This document shows, one piece after another, positions 37,117-47,887 of a stretch of DNA of 64,000 nucleotides (positions are counted from its first letter, which is position 1; each line of letters opens with the position of its first letter). The position numbers and the translations under genes are program-made. The notes under the pieces are model-generated. The model worked only from the letters and a program-made list of their open reading frames with translations. It had not been told where the DNA came from and did not search any database. Source of the DNA: Thamnidium elegans. Taxonomy: Eukaryota > Mucoromycota > Mucoromycetes > Mucorales > Mucoraceae. Location of the stretch: assembly GCA_025201345.1 (NCBI GenBank), contig JAIXMG010000002.1, positions 124,001 through 188,000 of the forward strand, written 5' to 3'.

Positions 37117-38590
37117 CAAGTTGGACAGCATTGTTCTTATATAAATTCAATTTAATTATCGAGACTTCTTTATAGTCGCTTTTATATAAGTTCTTCATTT
37201 TTAAAAAACATTGCTGATACAAAAATCAATTATATTTTTTTTTTTTAAAAAAAAGAAGTAATTAAGTTCAAATGAAACAGTCGTGATAAAAACCTTAAAT
37301 ACTATATTCAATTGCTTTAAGAGCAATGTTTGGAGTGAAATAAATAAGAAAATATGCTGTAGTTCTTTATTTTTAGGTAAATATGGCTAATAATAATGGT
37401 AAAATGCTTCGACACTATCTTTGTCCTTATAAAAAAATCCTATTCATTTTGTAAATCAATTTCTAAAGCGTGCCAATACACTTTTGCTAGAGTATCCACA
37501 AACCGAAAAAAAAAAGTATGATTTACTTGTATTAAACATTTGTCTTAATGATACAGCTACGTTTTTTTTTAGAGTAAAGTAGTGACATTGTAACACACAA
37601 AAACTATATAAATATCTACTAAAATGACATAAAGTAACCAAAGATTCTTGTGTTTAATTTTCATTTAACTAACGAGCCGATATATATATATATATATATC
37701 AAGATACGCTTTTTATCTTTGCAGAAAATATATTCATCTTAAAATGGTATTACCAAGAGAGAAACAATAAGCCAAAAGAAGAATAGGTTGAAAATTACAC
37801 TTTATTGTAAGCGTAGAAAATACTCTATTTTTTCTAGCATTTTTAATTTAAGAAAAGCTTCCCTTTTACAAAAAGTAAGATTCAATAACAAATATTCATT
37901 TTGGGGTTATATTGTACTTCGTCAATCTAAATTGTTTATCACCACTCTTTAGCAAATGATCATGAATGTGCATAAACTCAAACATCTGTACAAATTTTTT
38001 TCTTTTTTATATATGTCGGGCATCTTTTTCGTTCCCTTAGGTTGAAAGGACGAGCGTTAAATAATAATAACAATCATGTTATTGATTCTAAATCGAGGAT
38101 AATCTATTTGGGCTTCGCTGAATTTTTTTTTTCTTCTCACGAGCATTATAGTTTATTTACTACCTTTTTGTTCTATTGTTGTGGAGAGAAAGGCGGGGTT
38201 TTCTTATACTGGTTTTGGCGGCACTTTTGTGCGATAACTTATTCCTAAATTGTTAAAGGGTTGTGATACGTCTTTCTCGGATTGCCCGATGAAAAAGTCA
38301 GCAGGCATTGTGAATAAATGAAGTGATAACGCTGACAAGAATAGAGATTTGATTGTCATGGGATAGTAAAAAAAAAAAAAAAAAAAAAAAAAAGAAAGTT
38401 TTTTTTTATAATATATAATACATAGGGTAGAAAAAGAGATAAAACTATATTTTTTTAGTGTGTGTATGTGTCTGTGTGGTAAATCAAGATATGTATGCTT
38501 TTTTTTTTTTTTTTTTTGGTTTGGTTTGGAAGAGTGAGGGAGGGGGGGGGGGGTAAAGCTGTGTATATTCAATAGTTTTTTTTTATATCA
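35402..38590. other. Intergenic region without recognised genes
   Basis: GAPDH upstream region and further AT-rich DNA, with A runs near 35963-35981 and 37086-37114, a TA repeat near 37681-37698 and a G run near 38541-38551. Open frames are short and of low complexity. Confidence 0.5.
35473..35480 (-). promoter_or_regulatory. Probable TATA box of the GAPDH gene
   Basis: TATAAAAG on the minus strand lies 72-79 bases upstream of the GAPDH start codon. Its position and the strong expression signature of the gene support a core promoter role. This is inferred from sequence only. Confidence 0.5.
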
Positions 38591-39120
38591 TCAATTTCTG
38601 TAAAAAGATATAGAAATATTAATTAATAATAATAAAAAAAAAAAAAAAAGAAAAAAAAACTTACAAAGTTGATGCCCGCAGTAAGGACACCATGTAGTTG
38701 TATAGTACACCTTATGCAATAAACAGTAATTGCTATTATGGTTCTTTAAAGCTTTGTTAATCGTAAGTACATATCGCCGTGTTTCCATAACAAATGAAAA
38801 TAAAGATTCAGGCATAGAGATCTTTTTATTCAACCGACAACAGCGAAAAAGAGAAAGAAGAGAAAATATAACAACTAAACGATTTATTATATAAGTAAAA
38901 AAAAGAAAGAAACAAAAAAAAAAAATAGAATTTTGGGGAAAATAAATACAGACCGTAGAACCGCATCATCATTTGGTGTATATACTTTTTGGTGTTTACA
39001 AAAAAGGTAACTGTCGGTTATTGAAAACCTTTTGGCCAGTTCCTGTCGAACGGGATCAAACAAGCAGCCAGATACAACGATGAAGAGGTTAACATAGCAA
39101 CAAGTACATACATTTATCAT
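38591..39120 (-). other. Candidate small gene with a CxxC zinc-ribbon-like end
   Basis: Two minus-strand frames have ordinary protein composition. One begins with an ATG at 39120 and contains CLFDPVRQELAKRFSITD, then CKHQ. The other, about 38647-38833, contains KALKNHN and ends WCPYCGHQL just before a GTAAG donor-like site. They could be joined by an intron from a GTATTT near 38953 to an AAG near 38822, which keeps frame. The pairing of CKHQ and CPYCGH suggests a zinc site. No family is recognised and the splice sites are weak, so this is only a candidate. Confidence 0.25.
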
Positions 39121-39895
39121 GATTTATGGATTAACCAATACTACTAGAGGGAGTCATATATTCGTAAATAATTTTTTCCCCAACTCTTTGGAATGAAAGT
39201 TTGAAGTTTGACAAGGAAATAGACCTGCTAAAAAAAAAGAAGAAGCATATAACACTTGAGAGTAAGAGTAATTATCTTATAAAGCGTACAAAATAGTATA
39301 ATTTGGCTTAACGCTACCTTTTATATAAGAAATTAAGCTTTCAGAAAAGAACCAGTTGATTACTACCAATGCGTTCTATTATTTGATAAAAAGTAGTTAT
39401 TCGAATCTTTTTTTTTTTTTTTTTTTTTTTTTTTTGGTGCGTTCACTAAAGAGCTGAATAATCGAATTTATACGACAACTATATTTGTAACCAGCGTGAC
39501 AGCACGTAGACCATGGGTTTAGGATGCTGATGAAGTAATGTATGATCTCAAGTTCTATTACAGACTATGTTTGCGCGCTTTGACACTGTAAAATGTACTC
39601 TGACCAAGTTTAGGTTAAATTTTTTTTTTTTAGATGTTTTTGAGTAACGACATCACCCGTTGGAAGTTATGTGTTTAAAAAGCAGTTTATTTATACTCTT
39701 ACTGAAAAAAAAAAAAAGTCGTAGTTCCACTTTATTTGGATTATTGTATACTATAAAGTTTTTTTTTTTTCGTGAATCTATTCTTCTTTTCTAGTAAAAA
39801 AAAAAAAAAAAAAAAAAAAAAGTATACTGTGAAGGTGGTATAATGAACAGTTGATCCAGAAACAAGTAAAAAGGAAAAAAAAAAAAAAAAAAAGA
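39121..39895. other. Intergenic region
   Basis: AT-rich with T and A runs (39410-39435, 39797-39821, 39875-39892). No gene is visible. Confidence 0.5.
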
Positions 39896-41006
39896 CTAGC
39901 TATCTTCATTATATATAGATCGAGATGGCATGACTAGATTTTTATCTTTAAAAATACCTTCTAAAGCATCAACCCATGCTTTTCTTTTACCCATAGCATG
40001 CACAGCATGTTCAGATAATGCAGATTTTTGGGCAGCTGGTGTCTTTCTCTTTTTAGATTTTTGGGTTCTCTGCAGCAAGTTATTAATGTCTATACTGTAT
40101 AAGTTTATAAATATTTTTCCACTTACAAATCTCTTTAAATAACATTGTTCTACTTGTACATCTAAATTATCTAAAACGTGCCTGTATTGCTCGTATTGTA
40201 ATTGGTTATCGACAACGTTTAATAACTTTTTCTTTCTGTACTCATTGGTGGTATATTGCTCTTTCAATTCTCGAGAAGCTAATCTTAATTCAGCACATAT
40301 TTCGTCATCCTCTCTCGTATTCCAATCCATCTTTTTTTGTGTCGTATTAGTTTATATATATTAATAAAAAAAAAGGTAAATATACTTACATCATCTTCAC
40401 CAAACAACCCAGCATATCGTAATTCGCTTTTTAATCTTTCTTCGAATTGAGCAATATCATGGTATGGTTTCCCCACAGGGTCGTAATTATATACATCATC
40501 TTCATCCTCAACAATAGTAATATTGTCATCAGGTACTAAACTACTTAGTAATCGTTCTGTCAAGTTACCGCAGGTAATATCATCTTTAAATAAATGATCG
40601 TCTGTAATTTGATCAACATATCTTAAATTGTCATGGGAACTAGAGCTTGTCGCGGGTGAATGAGAGCGACTCATAGCGGGTAATTCATCTTCGGACCAAA
40701 CATCAGTATAATGTCTACCCAAAGGTGGTATAATATAAGGTTTTTCGTCGTGATGTTTTTCGATTAAAAATTCTCGATCTTCTTCTGCTAATACTTTAAA
40801 ATAAGGTTCAACGGCTGTCCAAAACGTCACAACAGGTACTTGATCTTTTGCTTTCACCCGAATAAAATCTACTTCGTGACTAAGGTTGTTGTTGTTGTTA
40901 TTTGATCGATTCTTTATATTTTGGCTTTGTTTATTGCTGTGTCGTATAGGTGCTTCAATTGATTTCTTCTTTTTTGTATGTGAACCCTAATTTTTTCATG
41001 CGTCAG

Positions 41007-41041
<35 letters not shown>

Positions 41042-41969
41042 CCTGTCCCGATTTTGAATGAGATTTAGAAGAAGTAGGTTGTGCAGTAGGAGATATGTTG
41101 TCTAATCGTTTAAGTTTTACCAAGTGGTGATTTGAACCGGCATCTTTTATAATAAATAAAAAAAGAAAAAGAAATAAAAAGTGTTAAACGGTTTTATAGT
41201 TTTTTTCTTTTTTTTTTTTTCTTTAAATGTGTTTACTTTTAGACGGTATATCCTCTTCTCTTCTTCTTTTTCTTCGTAATGCTTCCAACGCACTAAAAAA
41301 AAAAGCGTGTATTTAGTAAAATAAATCAATACAAAATTACGAGATAAAACATACAGTTGTCTTTCCATTTGATTCTTATTGAGTGAAGTTGAATGTAAAA
41401 CGTCGCAAGACTCATCTAAAGCAAGGGAAAAAAAAAACAAAATAAAAAAAAGGGGGGTGGAGGAGAATAAAAATAAAAAAAACAAGTAAATAAAAAAAAA
41501 AGTAAACAATAAAGTTCAACATAATAAGAAGGATGGAATCTAACCTGTTGACTCTTGTTTAATCTGCATTTTTTCCATAATTGCTGGATTAGTTGTCTTT
41601 CCAACTTTTCTAGGCTCTTCCACTTCTTTTTTTTTTTTTTTAAAAAAAAAAAAAATATAGTTATATAAAAAGGTTAATATTTCGAACGAGATGATTTTTT
41701 TTTGTTGTTGTTGTTGTCTTACTTTGTTCTCGAAACTTGACATTCTTTTTTAAATGAATCAAGTCTATTTGTAAGTTTCGAGCACGTTTTTCGGATAGTG
41801 GTAATAGAGCTTCCAAATCTGCTTTAATATTCAAGAGCTCATGAGGGTCCGGAATAGAACCAAGTGAAGATGCTACACTGGACGAGTTTCTATATTGTCG
41901 GTAATGAAGCGCAGTAGCTGCTGAGACTGGTACTGGTTGTGTATACCGACGCATTAACTCTGGATTCAT
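39896..41969 (-). CDS. ADA3/NGG1-like subunit of SAGA-type acetyltransferase complexes
   Basis: Eight exons: 41723-41969, 41545-41625, 41355-41415, 41237-41292, 41043-41143, 40390-40986, 40127-40330 and 39896-40069. Phases agree throughout and give 506 residues. The C-terminal part holds the region conserved in Ada3: a VTFWTAVEPYFK segment, PPLGRHYTDVW, a GLFGEDDMDW segment, the acidic DDEICAELRLASRELKEQY helix, and a basic tail (KSKKRKTPA, KRKAWVDAL). The N-terminal third is helical with IPDPHELLNIKADLEALLPL. Ada3 bridges Ada2 and Gcn5 in the histone acetyltransferase module of SAGA and ADA in the nucleus. Several acceptors follow A-rich rather than pyrimidine-rich sequence, notably near 41626 and 40331, so those junctions are less certain. 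Confidence 0.82.
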
Positions 41970-42067
41970 AATTTAGGGGTTCTAATGAGCCATAAAAGAA
42001 TGAAAGAAGATGAAAAAAAAAAAAAAAGTTTATTTAAATTTCGTAAATTGGGGGCGGACAATCAATT

Positions 42068-42180
42068 TCTCGTTTCCTGGACCTTACAGTAACTTTTTTT
42101 TTTCAGGTGGATAAAACTGCAATATTCCGTGGAGACAAACCTACATGCTTCTTGTATCCTAGGAGTGAAGTTATCTAAAA
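42068..42180 (-). pseudogene. Tc1/mariner-type transposase tail fragment
   Basis: The minus strand contains DNFTPRIQEACRFVSTEYC, which corresponds closely to DTLTPRIQEACRSVTTEDC near the end of the transposase at 47888-49291. The expected WIRHSETFW that should follow is degenerate (FIHLKKK). Only about 35 residues can be recognised. Confidence 0.6.
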
Positions 42181-42734
42181 ATATAAGAAGACTTATTTTT
42201 TTTACTGATCCAGAACTCTTTAATAAAAAAAAAGAGGGGGGGAGGGGAGAGCGAAGAGGTGTAAACAATGGTTTATATGATAGCTTCTACCATAGAACCA
42301 AAGTGGCGAACCCTGCAGTTTACCTGGACGACATAAAACCCTTTTTATCATGTTTATCTAGAGCATCCATAGCGCCTCGAGCAAAACGTACATAATACCA
42401 CCGGGAAAAGCTTCTTTCGAAAAAGATCTACTACAACCACAGTAAATAAAAGGTAAATGTGTCGAACTTTTTAATCGACCGTGAAAATTGATCGTGTATC
42501 TCTGAATGCACCAGAAAACCTATACCATGGAAAAAAATGTTATGATAAAAAGAAGGTACTTATTGTTCATCTAAAGAAACATATTAGAACTGGAAACTAG
42601 AACTGCGATGATGCCAAGGACTTTAGGGTCCCATTTGTCTTATTTGAAGGATTGTATCAAATATATATATATATATATACAATCAGACTCGTCTCAGAAG
42701 GTTGGGCTGTAGTAGAAAAGCTAAAAGTCATTGA

Positions 42735-42944
42735 CTAAAGCTCTTTCAATTTAGAATTTGTGCCTTGCACACAAAACTAAATTACAGCAGAACAGACAAA
42801 TTACAAGAGGCATGTAAACAAGAAACAGCCCATCGTCCCAAAGCTGCTGCAAAAAAAACTATCTGGGTTGATCCCTACAATAAAACTAGCGAGGAGGAAG
42901 AAGACGATGACGACGATTGTTTTCAGCAAAAATCAAATAACTAA
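42735..42944 (+). other. Open frame with acidic tail, unidentified
   Basis: Seventy codons end at TAA 42942-42944. The frame reads as plausible protein (RTDKLQEACKQETAHRPKA) and finishes in an EEEEDDDDD run. It has no ATG of its own and no visible upstream exon, so it is probably the end of a decayed gene. Family unknown. Confidence 0.25.
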
Positions 42945-43196
42945 TAAAAAAAGATAATCTGCAGATGAACTCTGTCAGCTACTATACTTCATCTTATTTA
43001 TGAAAGTAAAATGTTCATTATTCTTTTTTTTTTTAGCTCTTGGTATCATGAATACCAAAAAAAAAATAAAAAAAATATATAATGCAGCTTTTTTTGAAGA
43101 GTTCCAACTATATTAGTTTATTTTACCCTCTGAAAAGAGTTTTATAGCCCACACATGCAATTAAACGATATATATATTTTTATTGTACAATTTTAT

Positions 43197-43787
43197 TTAA
43201 TTCCCTGGGAATTTATCACCATTACATCTGTACAAGACATTAGGTACATTGATCGAATACCAACTAAACACAAAGTTTTCTTCGTATAAATAGACATCAA
43301 TGGCGGTAGGGTAGAAATACCAAATACCACCACATTGAGTACCTCTCATTTCGGCTATAGCGTTATTTGCACTGCTTTGATATTGTTTAGGATTAAAGTG
43401 TGAACCGGTAAGTGTGGCCATAGTAACGCATGTCTTGTTTTTAGAACAGTAGGTATATGATGCGGCTGACCCACTGCTAGGCAATTTTTTCTGCAAGTGA
43501 TTTGTTACATCAGTCCAAACGGCATAAGCTAATTTTCCATTGGTATTATCTCTACAAACTTTACGATAATTTTTTGATACACAATACATGGCGCGTTCTA
43601 AACCTTTTTCTAACGAAATTGTTGAGTTTTGAGCAGATTCAATGAATGAAACTGTTGAGTTTTTATCAAGTTCAATGAATGGAGAAGCTGTTGAGTTTTG
43701 AGCATGTTCAACTAGTTGGGCCGAGCAAGAAACAAAGAAAACCAAAGCCAAGAGCATTAAGCCAAGAAACTGTCTACCACCAAGCAT
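43197..43787 (-). CDS. Small secreted Cys-containing protein, unknown family
   Basis: Single exon of 196 residues. The N-terminus is a clear signal peptide (hydrophobic LMLLALVFFVSC then SAQ, likely cleaved after about residue 22-24). Next come three imperfect repeats each ending in an NST glycosylation sequon (AQNSTAS, DKNSTVS, AQNSTIS). The mature domain has six Cys (MYC, KVC, YTYC, KTC, TQC, YRC), enough for three disulfides, and is rich in Tyr, Asn and Ser. I do not recognise the family. The start is supported by the signal peptide and by a TATA box 67-74 bases upstream. An extracellular or cell-wall role is likely but unproven. Confidence 0.75.
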   Translation of the reverse strand: MLGGRQFLGLMLLALVFFVSCSAQLVEHAQNSTASPFIELDKNSTVSFIESAQNSTISLEKGLERAMYCVSKNYRKVCRDNTNGKLAYAVWTDVTNHLQKKLPSSGSAASYTYCSKNKTCVTMATLTGSHFNPKQYQSSANNAIAEMRGTQCGGIWYFYPTAIDVYLYEENFVFSWYSINVPNVLYRCNGDKFPGN

Positions 43788-43853
43788 ATTTGATTAGTTG
43801 TAATATTTAGTGTTGAAAAGTTGATAATCCAAAAAAAAAAACCTCCCTCCCTT

Positions 43854-43861
43854 CTTTTATA
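43854..43861 (-). promoter_or_regulatory. Probable TATA box of the secreted-protein gene
   Basis: TATAAAAG on the minus strand, 67-74 bases before the ATG at 43787. The spacing matches the TATA box found upstream of GAPDH in this window. Confidence 0.5.
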
Positions 43862-44460
43862 GAAAATATTACTATAAAATCAGAAAACAGAAGAAGTTTA
43901 AACTTTGTGTTCATAAACTATTTTAATAATCCAGATTTAAAACTTTAAAATTTAATACTTTCTTTTACAACCAAACGTTATAGCAATTCTTTTTTTAAAA
44001 TATATATAAAAACTCTCATATTCAACCTTTGTATACATATAATAAATATTCTCTACTGACTTTTTGTTTTATTCTAAACCATCTTGCTCTTTTAGATTAT
44101 AAGATCAAACAGGTATTAGGTAAATTTTCTGTAATACATTTGATATTGTAACGAGTTGTACTTGTGGTATGTTCGGGTAGATGCGAATGCTTATATCTTC
44201 TAGACCGCGACTTGCCCTTTTTTTTTTTCTTTCGAATTACAGATGTGTACATATACACACTCTTTTTTTATTATTATTGTTAATTTGAGTTAGTTTTAAC
44301 CTGAAAAAATATTTAGGAAGGATAATGAGGTTAGCGACAATAAGGAAATAAAAGTAAAGAAAAAAAAATATTCAAAAATATGATGAAAGGGATAATTTCG
44401 GAATAGGGTTACACGTTGTCTAAAACGGTAATTCATACTCGTTTTATTAAACAAGCTTCG
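43862..44460. other. Intergenic region
   Basis: AT-rich upstream flank of the secreted-protein gene. No gene or repeat is recognised before the dispersed repeat at 44461. Confidence 0.5.
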
Positions 44461-44588
44461 TACAGTGCTCACGATACCAATTCGCGACTTTGTATTTTTT
44501 TTTGCGGGTTTACAAACTCCCAATTTGCGGGCTTGTCATTGGGTTGGCAGGATCTTTATTTTTCAATTTACGTTTTACTTTCATACAT
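44461..44588 (+). repeat. Dispersed 128-bp repeat, copy 1
   Basis: This segment matches the reverse complement of 61214-61341 at roughly 85-90 percent by eye. Both copies carry three short motifs built on CGCAAATT and abut other repeat material: here the 408-bp inverted repeat, at the other copy a DIRS-type terminus. Confidence 0.75.
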
Positions 44589-44992
44589 TATGTTTTCAAT
44601 TTCGGGCAAGAAGTATATTTAGGTACTATTTTGCCTCTTTTTGCATTGCCTTAATTGAAGAGAGAGAGATAGGGTATAGGTATTTATTTATATTTTACTG
44701 ATTATTATAAGGCGAATCTGGACAAAGAGGTGAACTATAAACATAAATACCATCTGCTTCGGAAACGCGAGAAGACAACTTTACTTCAACATTATCTGCT
44801 AACAAACGATCTAATCTTCTGACCTTCTCATAACCATTAAGGCGTTCCTCCATAAGCTGTTTGTTTTTTTCATGGGATTTTTTGATCTCCTGCAATAGTT
44901 CATGAGAATAGTCAATGCTAGTCTATTTTTATTTTATTTTTGATATGAAGTTAGTAAACAAATCTTGATAATTAAAATGATCTTCAAACCTT
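44585..44992 (-). repeat. Left arm of a 408-bp inverted repeat
   Basis: Reverse-complement copy of 47243-47650, with one substitution noticed (near 44963). It contains the last intron, last exon and 3' flank of the gene at 45637-47540, including a 66-residue frame identical in both arms. The rest of the gene is missing at this copy. Confidence 0.9.
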
Positions 44993-45636
44993 AAATTCCA
45001 AGCACAAGAGACTACAAGCATGGCTTAATTACATTACGCTAACATGCATATCGAAATCATACCACCAGGTGTAAAACTACTGCCATCTTCCTTTACAGTC
45101 TACAATTCAGCTGTAGCCTTTTATCTTCTGCATGACGCTGCTGTTACATCTATACAAAAGACTCTGTCCGAAAGAGGTGCTAAAAGCAAGAGAAGCTAAA
45201 CAGCAACTCAAGACAGCCTTCCAACGTCACCAAACGATGCCTCTTTACTATAAACTCAAACAAGTTTACACAACCCCAAACGGAATTGAAACAGTGCTAC
45301 AGCAATAATACAGTTGCTACAATCTCTGAAGGCTATTTGCGTGTTTTTTTTAGTACTTATTATATGTTATAGAAAAGAGCAGCACTTACCAAACGTAGCA
45401 TCTTGTCAGCCATTTTAACAACAAATGGAAAGAGGAATTCTATTTACATGGTCAAAAAACGATTTAGTGGTCTTTGCGGCTTAGATCACAATATTTAACC
45501 TTCAGCCTTATCGTTTAAGGGACATCCAAAAAAGTGTGACGTATGACTTTTTATAAAAACCTTGGCACAATACTTTTGTGGTCCGGTCGCATTACAGAGT
45601 ACAGCAATAAGAAAAACCGCAACTCTTCTTATTATC
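44993..45636. other. Interval inside the 408-bp inverted repeat, upstream of the family gene
   Basis: A plus-strand frame near 45163-45306 (PKEVLKAREAKQQLKTAFQR) has protein-like composition and ends in a stop, probably a scrap of a decayed coding sequence. I recognise no family and see no complete gene. Confidence 0.35.
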
Positions 45637-47540
45637 ATGATATCCTTAACAGAAACAATTGAACAGCTACTCAACAGACAAGTATCATTTCCAAATATTT
45701 TAAATAAGCGAGAAATTTGGAATCGCAGTGATGCCGAAAATATTATGGGAGCAGCTATTAGTAATATAAAAAATAAAAAAATGTAAACTTCCAACATGTA
45801 GAAGCTTTTGAAGAAGAATGGCAGCACGTAAGTGTTCATACATAGAAATCAAGTATGTAGGAACTAACTCGCAGTATAGTTTCTCAATTCTACTGAAGCT
45901 GAAGTATTTTTCGAGACTCAAAAAAATAAACAGAACATAATACTGGAAAGTCTCTCTGAAATGAACTACAGTTCTCGTGTTAAACGTGATTTCTTTGATA
46001 ACGAGGAGCGAACGGTTAAAAAACTCTGTATTTCATTAAACGTAAGTAGAATTCATCGCCAATAGTTTATTTTTACCGTATTAAGTAATTATCTGAAAAT
46101 CTAAGGCCAACGAAACGAAAAAATCACCCACCGGTTCACCTGATTCTGAAGCATCATCGACTACTCTAAGAAATATCTGGACACTTTGGACTGACTTTCT
46201 CAACATGTTTTTTCAAGAGGAGGTTGATGGTTTAGACATCAATCATTATAGGTAAGTTAAAATTTATCAATGATAATAAATGATGCTAATTTGTTTTTTA
46301 GCCTAGAGTATTTGGGTATCGTTCAAGCTGGCGAAAATATAGGCAATAATCAAAGTCGAGCAACATACCCAAAAGAATTAGTACAAGCTACTAATAAGTT
46401 ATTAAAAGGAAGCAAGCAAGACGTTTTTTAAGATTTAACAGTAATTATAAGGAATGGTTCGACTCTTTGGTAAGCTGGTAAAAAAAACTGTGCTTCAACT
46501 AATGACTAACATTTTTGTGATAGAATGATGATATTGATAAATGTCACACTTTGTTGTTGAGAAATGCTTTACGTGTTAAAGTTACAAAAGATCCAACTCT
46601 TACGTTCTGTTATGAATTCTTTATGATATTGTAAGTTGTGGTTCTTATTACTTTTAGTTACGTGTATTGATTTTATTCTTTTCACCAAGCGTCACTCAAG
46701 TTTATACATCACCTGAAATAGCGGAACAAGAGTCGACCTACAATCATAAAGTACTTTGGAGATGTATTGATACTGTCAAAATGGTTACTCCGTATTGTAA
46801 GTTTATTCCTGGTGAAACTCGCCTTCAAGCTATAAAATTTGAATTGGAGCGTCGAGGCCTTTCACCTTCCAATTATTATAATGCAGACGGCATTCTTCTT
46901 GACAAGAGTTGTGATATGGAACTTGCGTTCTTGGAGACAACAGGGCCATTTGGCTTAAAAGATATCACACGTGAGACAACTGACCATGTGAAAGCAGCAT
47001 ATGGATTATTGGCGATGTTACACAAAGTAGCATATTCTTATATATATGCTGATGCTGATATTTTTTTGAAGCTGAAAGTTTACTTTATTCATGCTGCTGG
47101 TGAAAGAATCCGTCTTTGGTCCTTTGGGCTAGTAAGTGAAGAGCTGTACGTTTTTTACCGAATTCGAAATGCTGTATTACCCGTAAACCATGTCGATTCC
47201 GAGGAAGAGTTCAAGGGTTTCACGAATATGATGTGGGAGCTAAAGGTTTGAAGATCATTTTAATTATCAAGCTTTGTTTACTAACTTCATATCAAAAATA
47301 AAATAAAAATAGACTAGCATTGACTATTCTCATGAACTATTGCAGGAGATCAAAAAATCCCATGAAAAAAACAAACAGCTTATGGAGGAACGCCTTAATG
47401 GTTATGAGAAGGTCAGAAGATTAGATCGTTTGTTAGCAGATAATGTTGAAGTAAAGTTGTCTTCTCGCGTTTCCGAAGCAGATGGTATTTATGTTTATAG
47501 TTCACCTCTTTGTCCAGATTCGCCTTATAATAATCAGTAA
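45637..47540 (+). pseudogene. Member of a repetitive fungal gene family, possibly PD-(D/E)XK-like, with one frameshift
   Basis: Likely exons are 45637-45760, 45802-45827, 45880-46041, 46106-46251, 46302-46469, 46524-46630, 46690-47245 and 47313-47540. The frame breaks once, at a T6 run near 46424-46429: one more T would restore continuity, so this may be a real lesion or a homopolymer sequencing error. The 41-base first intron is unusually short. The 46690-47245 exon has YNADGILL followed by MELAFLETTG and a helical DHVKAAYGLLAMLHKVA segment. In my recollection such an arrangement is common in a large uncharacterised Mucoromycota protein family. The D...ExxE layout could be a divergent PD-(D/E)XK nuclease core; this is inference. 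The last exon is duplicated in inverted orientation at 44695-44922. Confidence 0.5.
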
Positions 47541-47650
47541 AATATAAATAAATACCTATACCCTATCTCTCTCTCTTCAATTAAGGCAATGCAAAAAGAG
47601 GCAAAATAGTACCTAAATATACTTCTTGCCCGAAATTGAAAACATAATGT
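47243..47650 (+). repeat. Right arm of the 408-bp inverted repeat
   Basis: Identical in length to the copy at 44585-44992. It begins three bases before the donor of the last intron of the family gene and ends where a DIRS-type terminal fragment begins. Confidence 0.9.
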
Positions 47651-47652
47651 TT

Positions 47653-47722
47653 ACTATAGTTGCCGAAGCGATGGATTAAGAGGTGGTACAAGCTCTCCGA
47701 GCCGCGCTTTATTTTCAGATAC
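47653..47722 (+). repeat. Solo DIRS-type terminal fragment
   Basis: Contains GTTGCCGAAGCGATGGA, then AAGCTCTCCGAGCCGCGC and TTATTTTCAGATA. The same order is found at the left end of the DIRS copy at 51911 and in inverted orientation at 61137-61209. It is closer to the 61-kb fragment (GCGATGGAT, CCGAGCCGCG) than to the 51.9-kb copy (GCGAAGGAT, CTGAGCTGCG), so two DIRS subfamilies are present. Confidence 0.7.
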
Positions 47723-47887
47723 AGTATTCGCACTTCAAATTCAGACAAATGATTTTTTTTTTCAGACCAATAAAAATTCGTTTTCAGATAAATCAAAAAA
47801 GGGAATTCGGACAAAACAAAAAATTGTTTCAGACTAATTTGTTTTCTTTTCAGACACTTATATTTTTTTTTTTTTTCAGATTATAAT

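Larger units (their letters stand above)
41970..43196. other. Region with transposon scraps between ADA3-like and secreted-protein genes
   Basis: Mostly AT-rich. It contains a transposase tail at 42068-42180 and an open frame at 42735-42944, both listed separately. A (TA) repeat lies at 42661-42680. No complete gene is visible. Confidence 0.5.
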
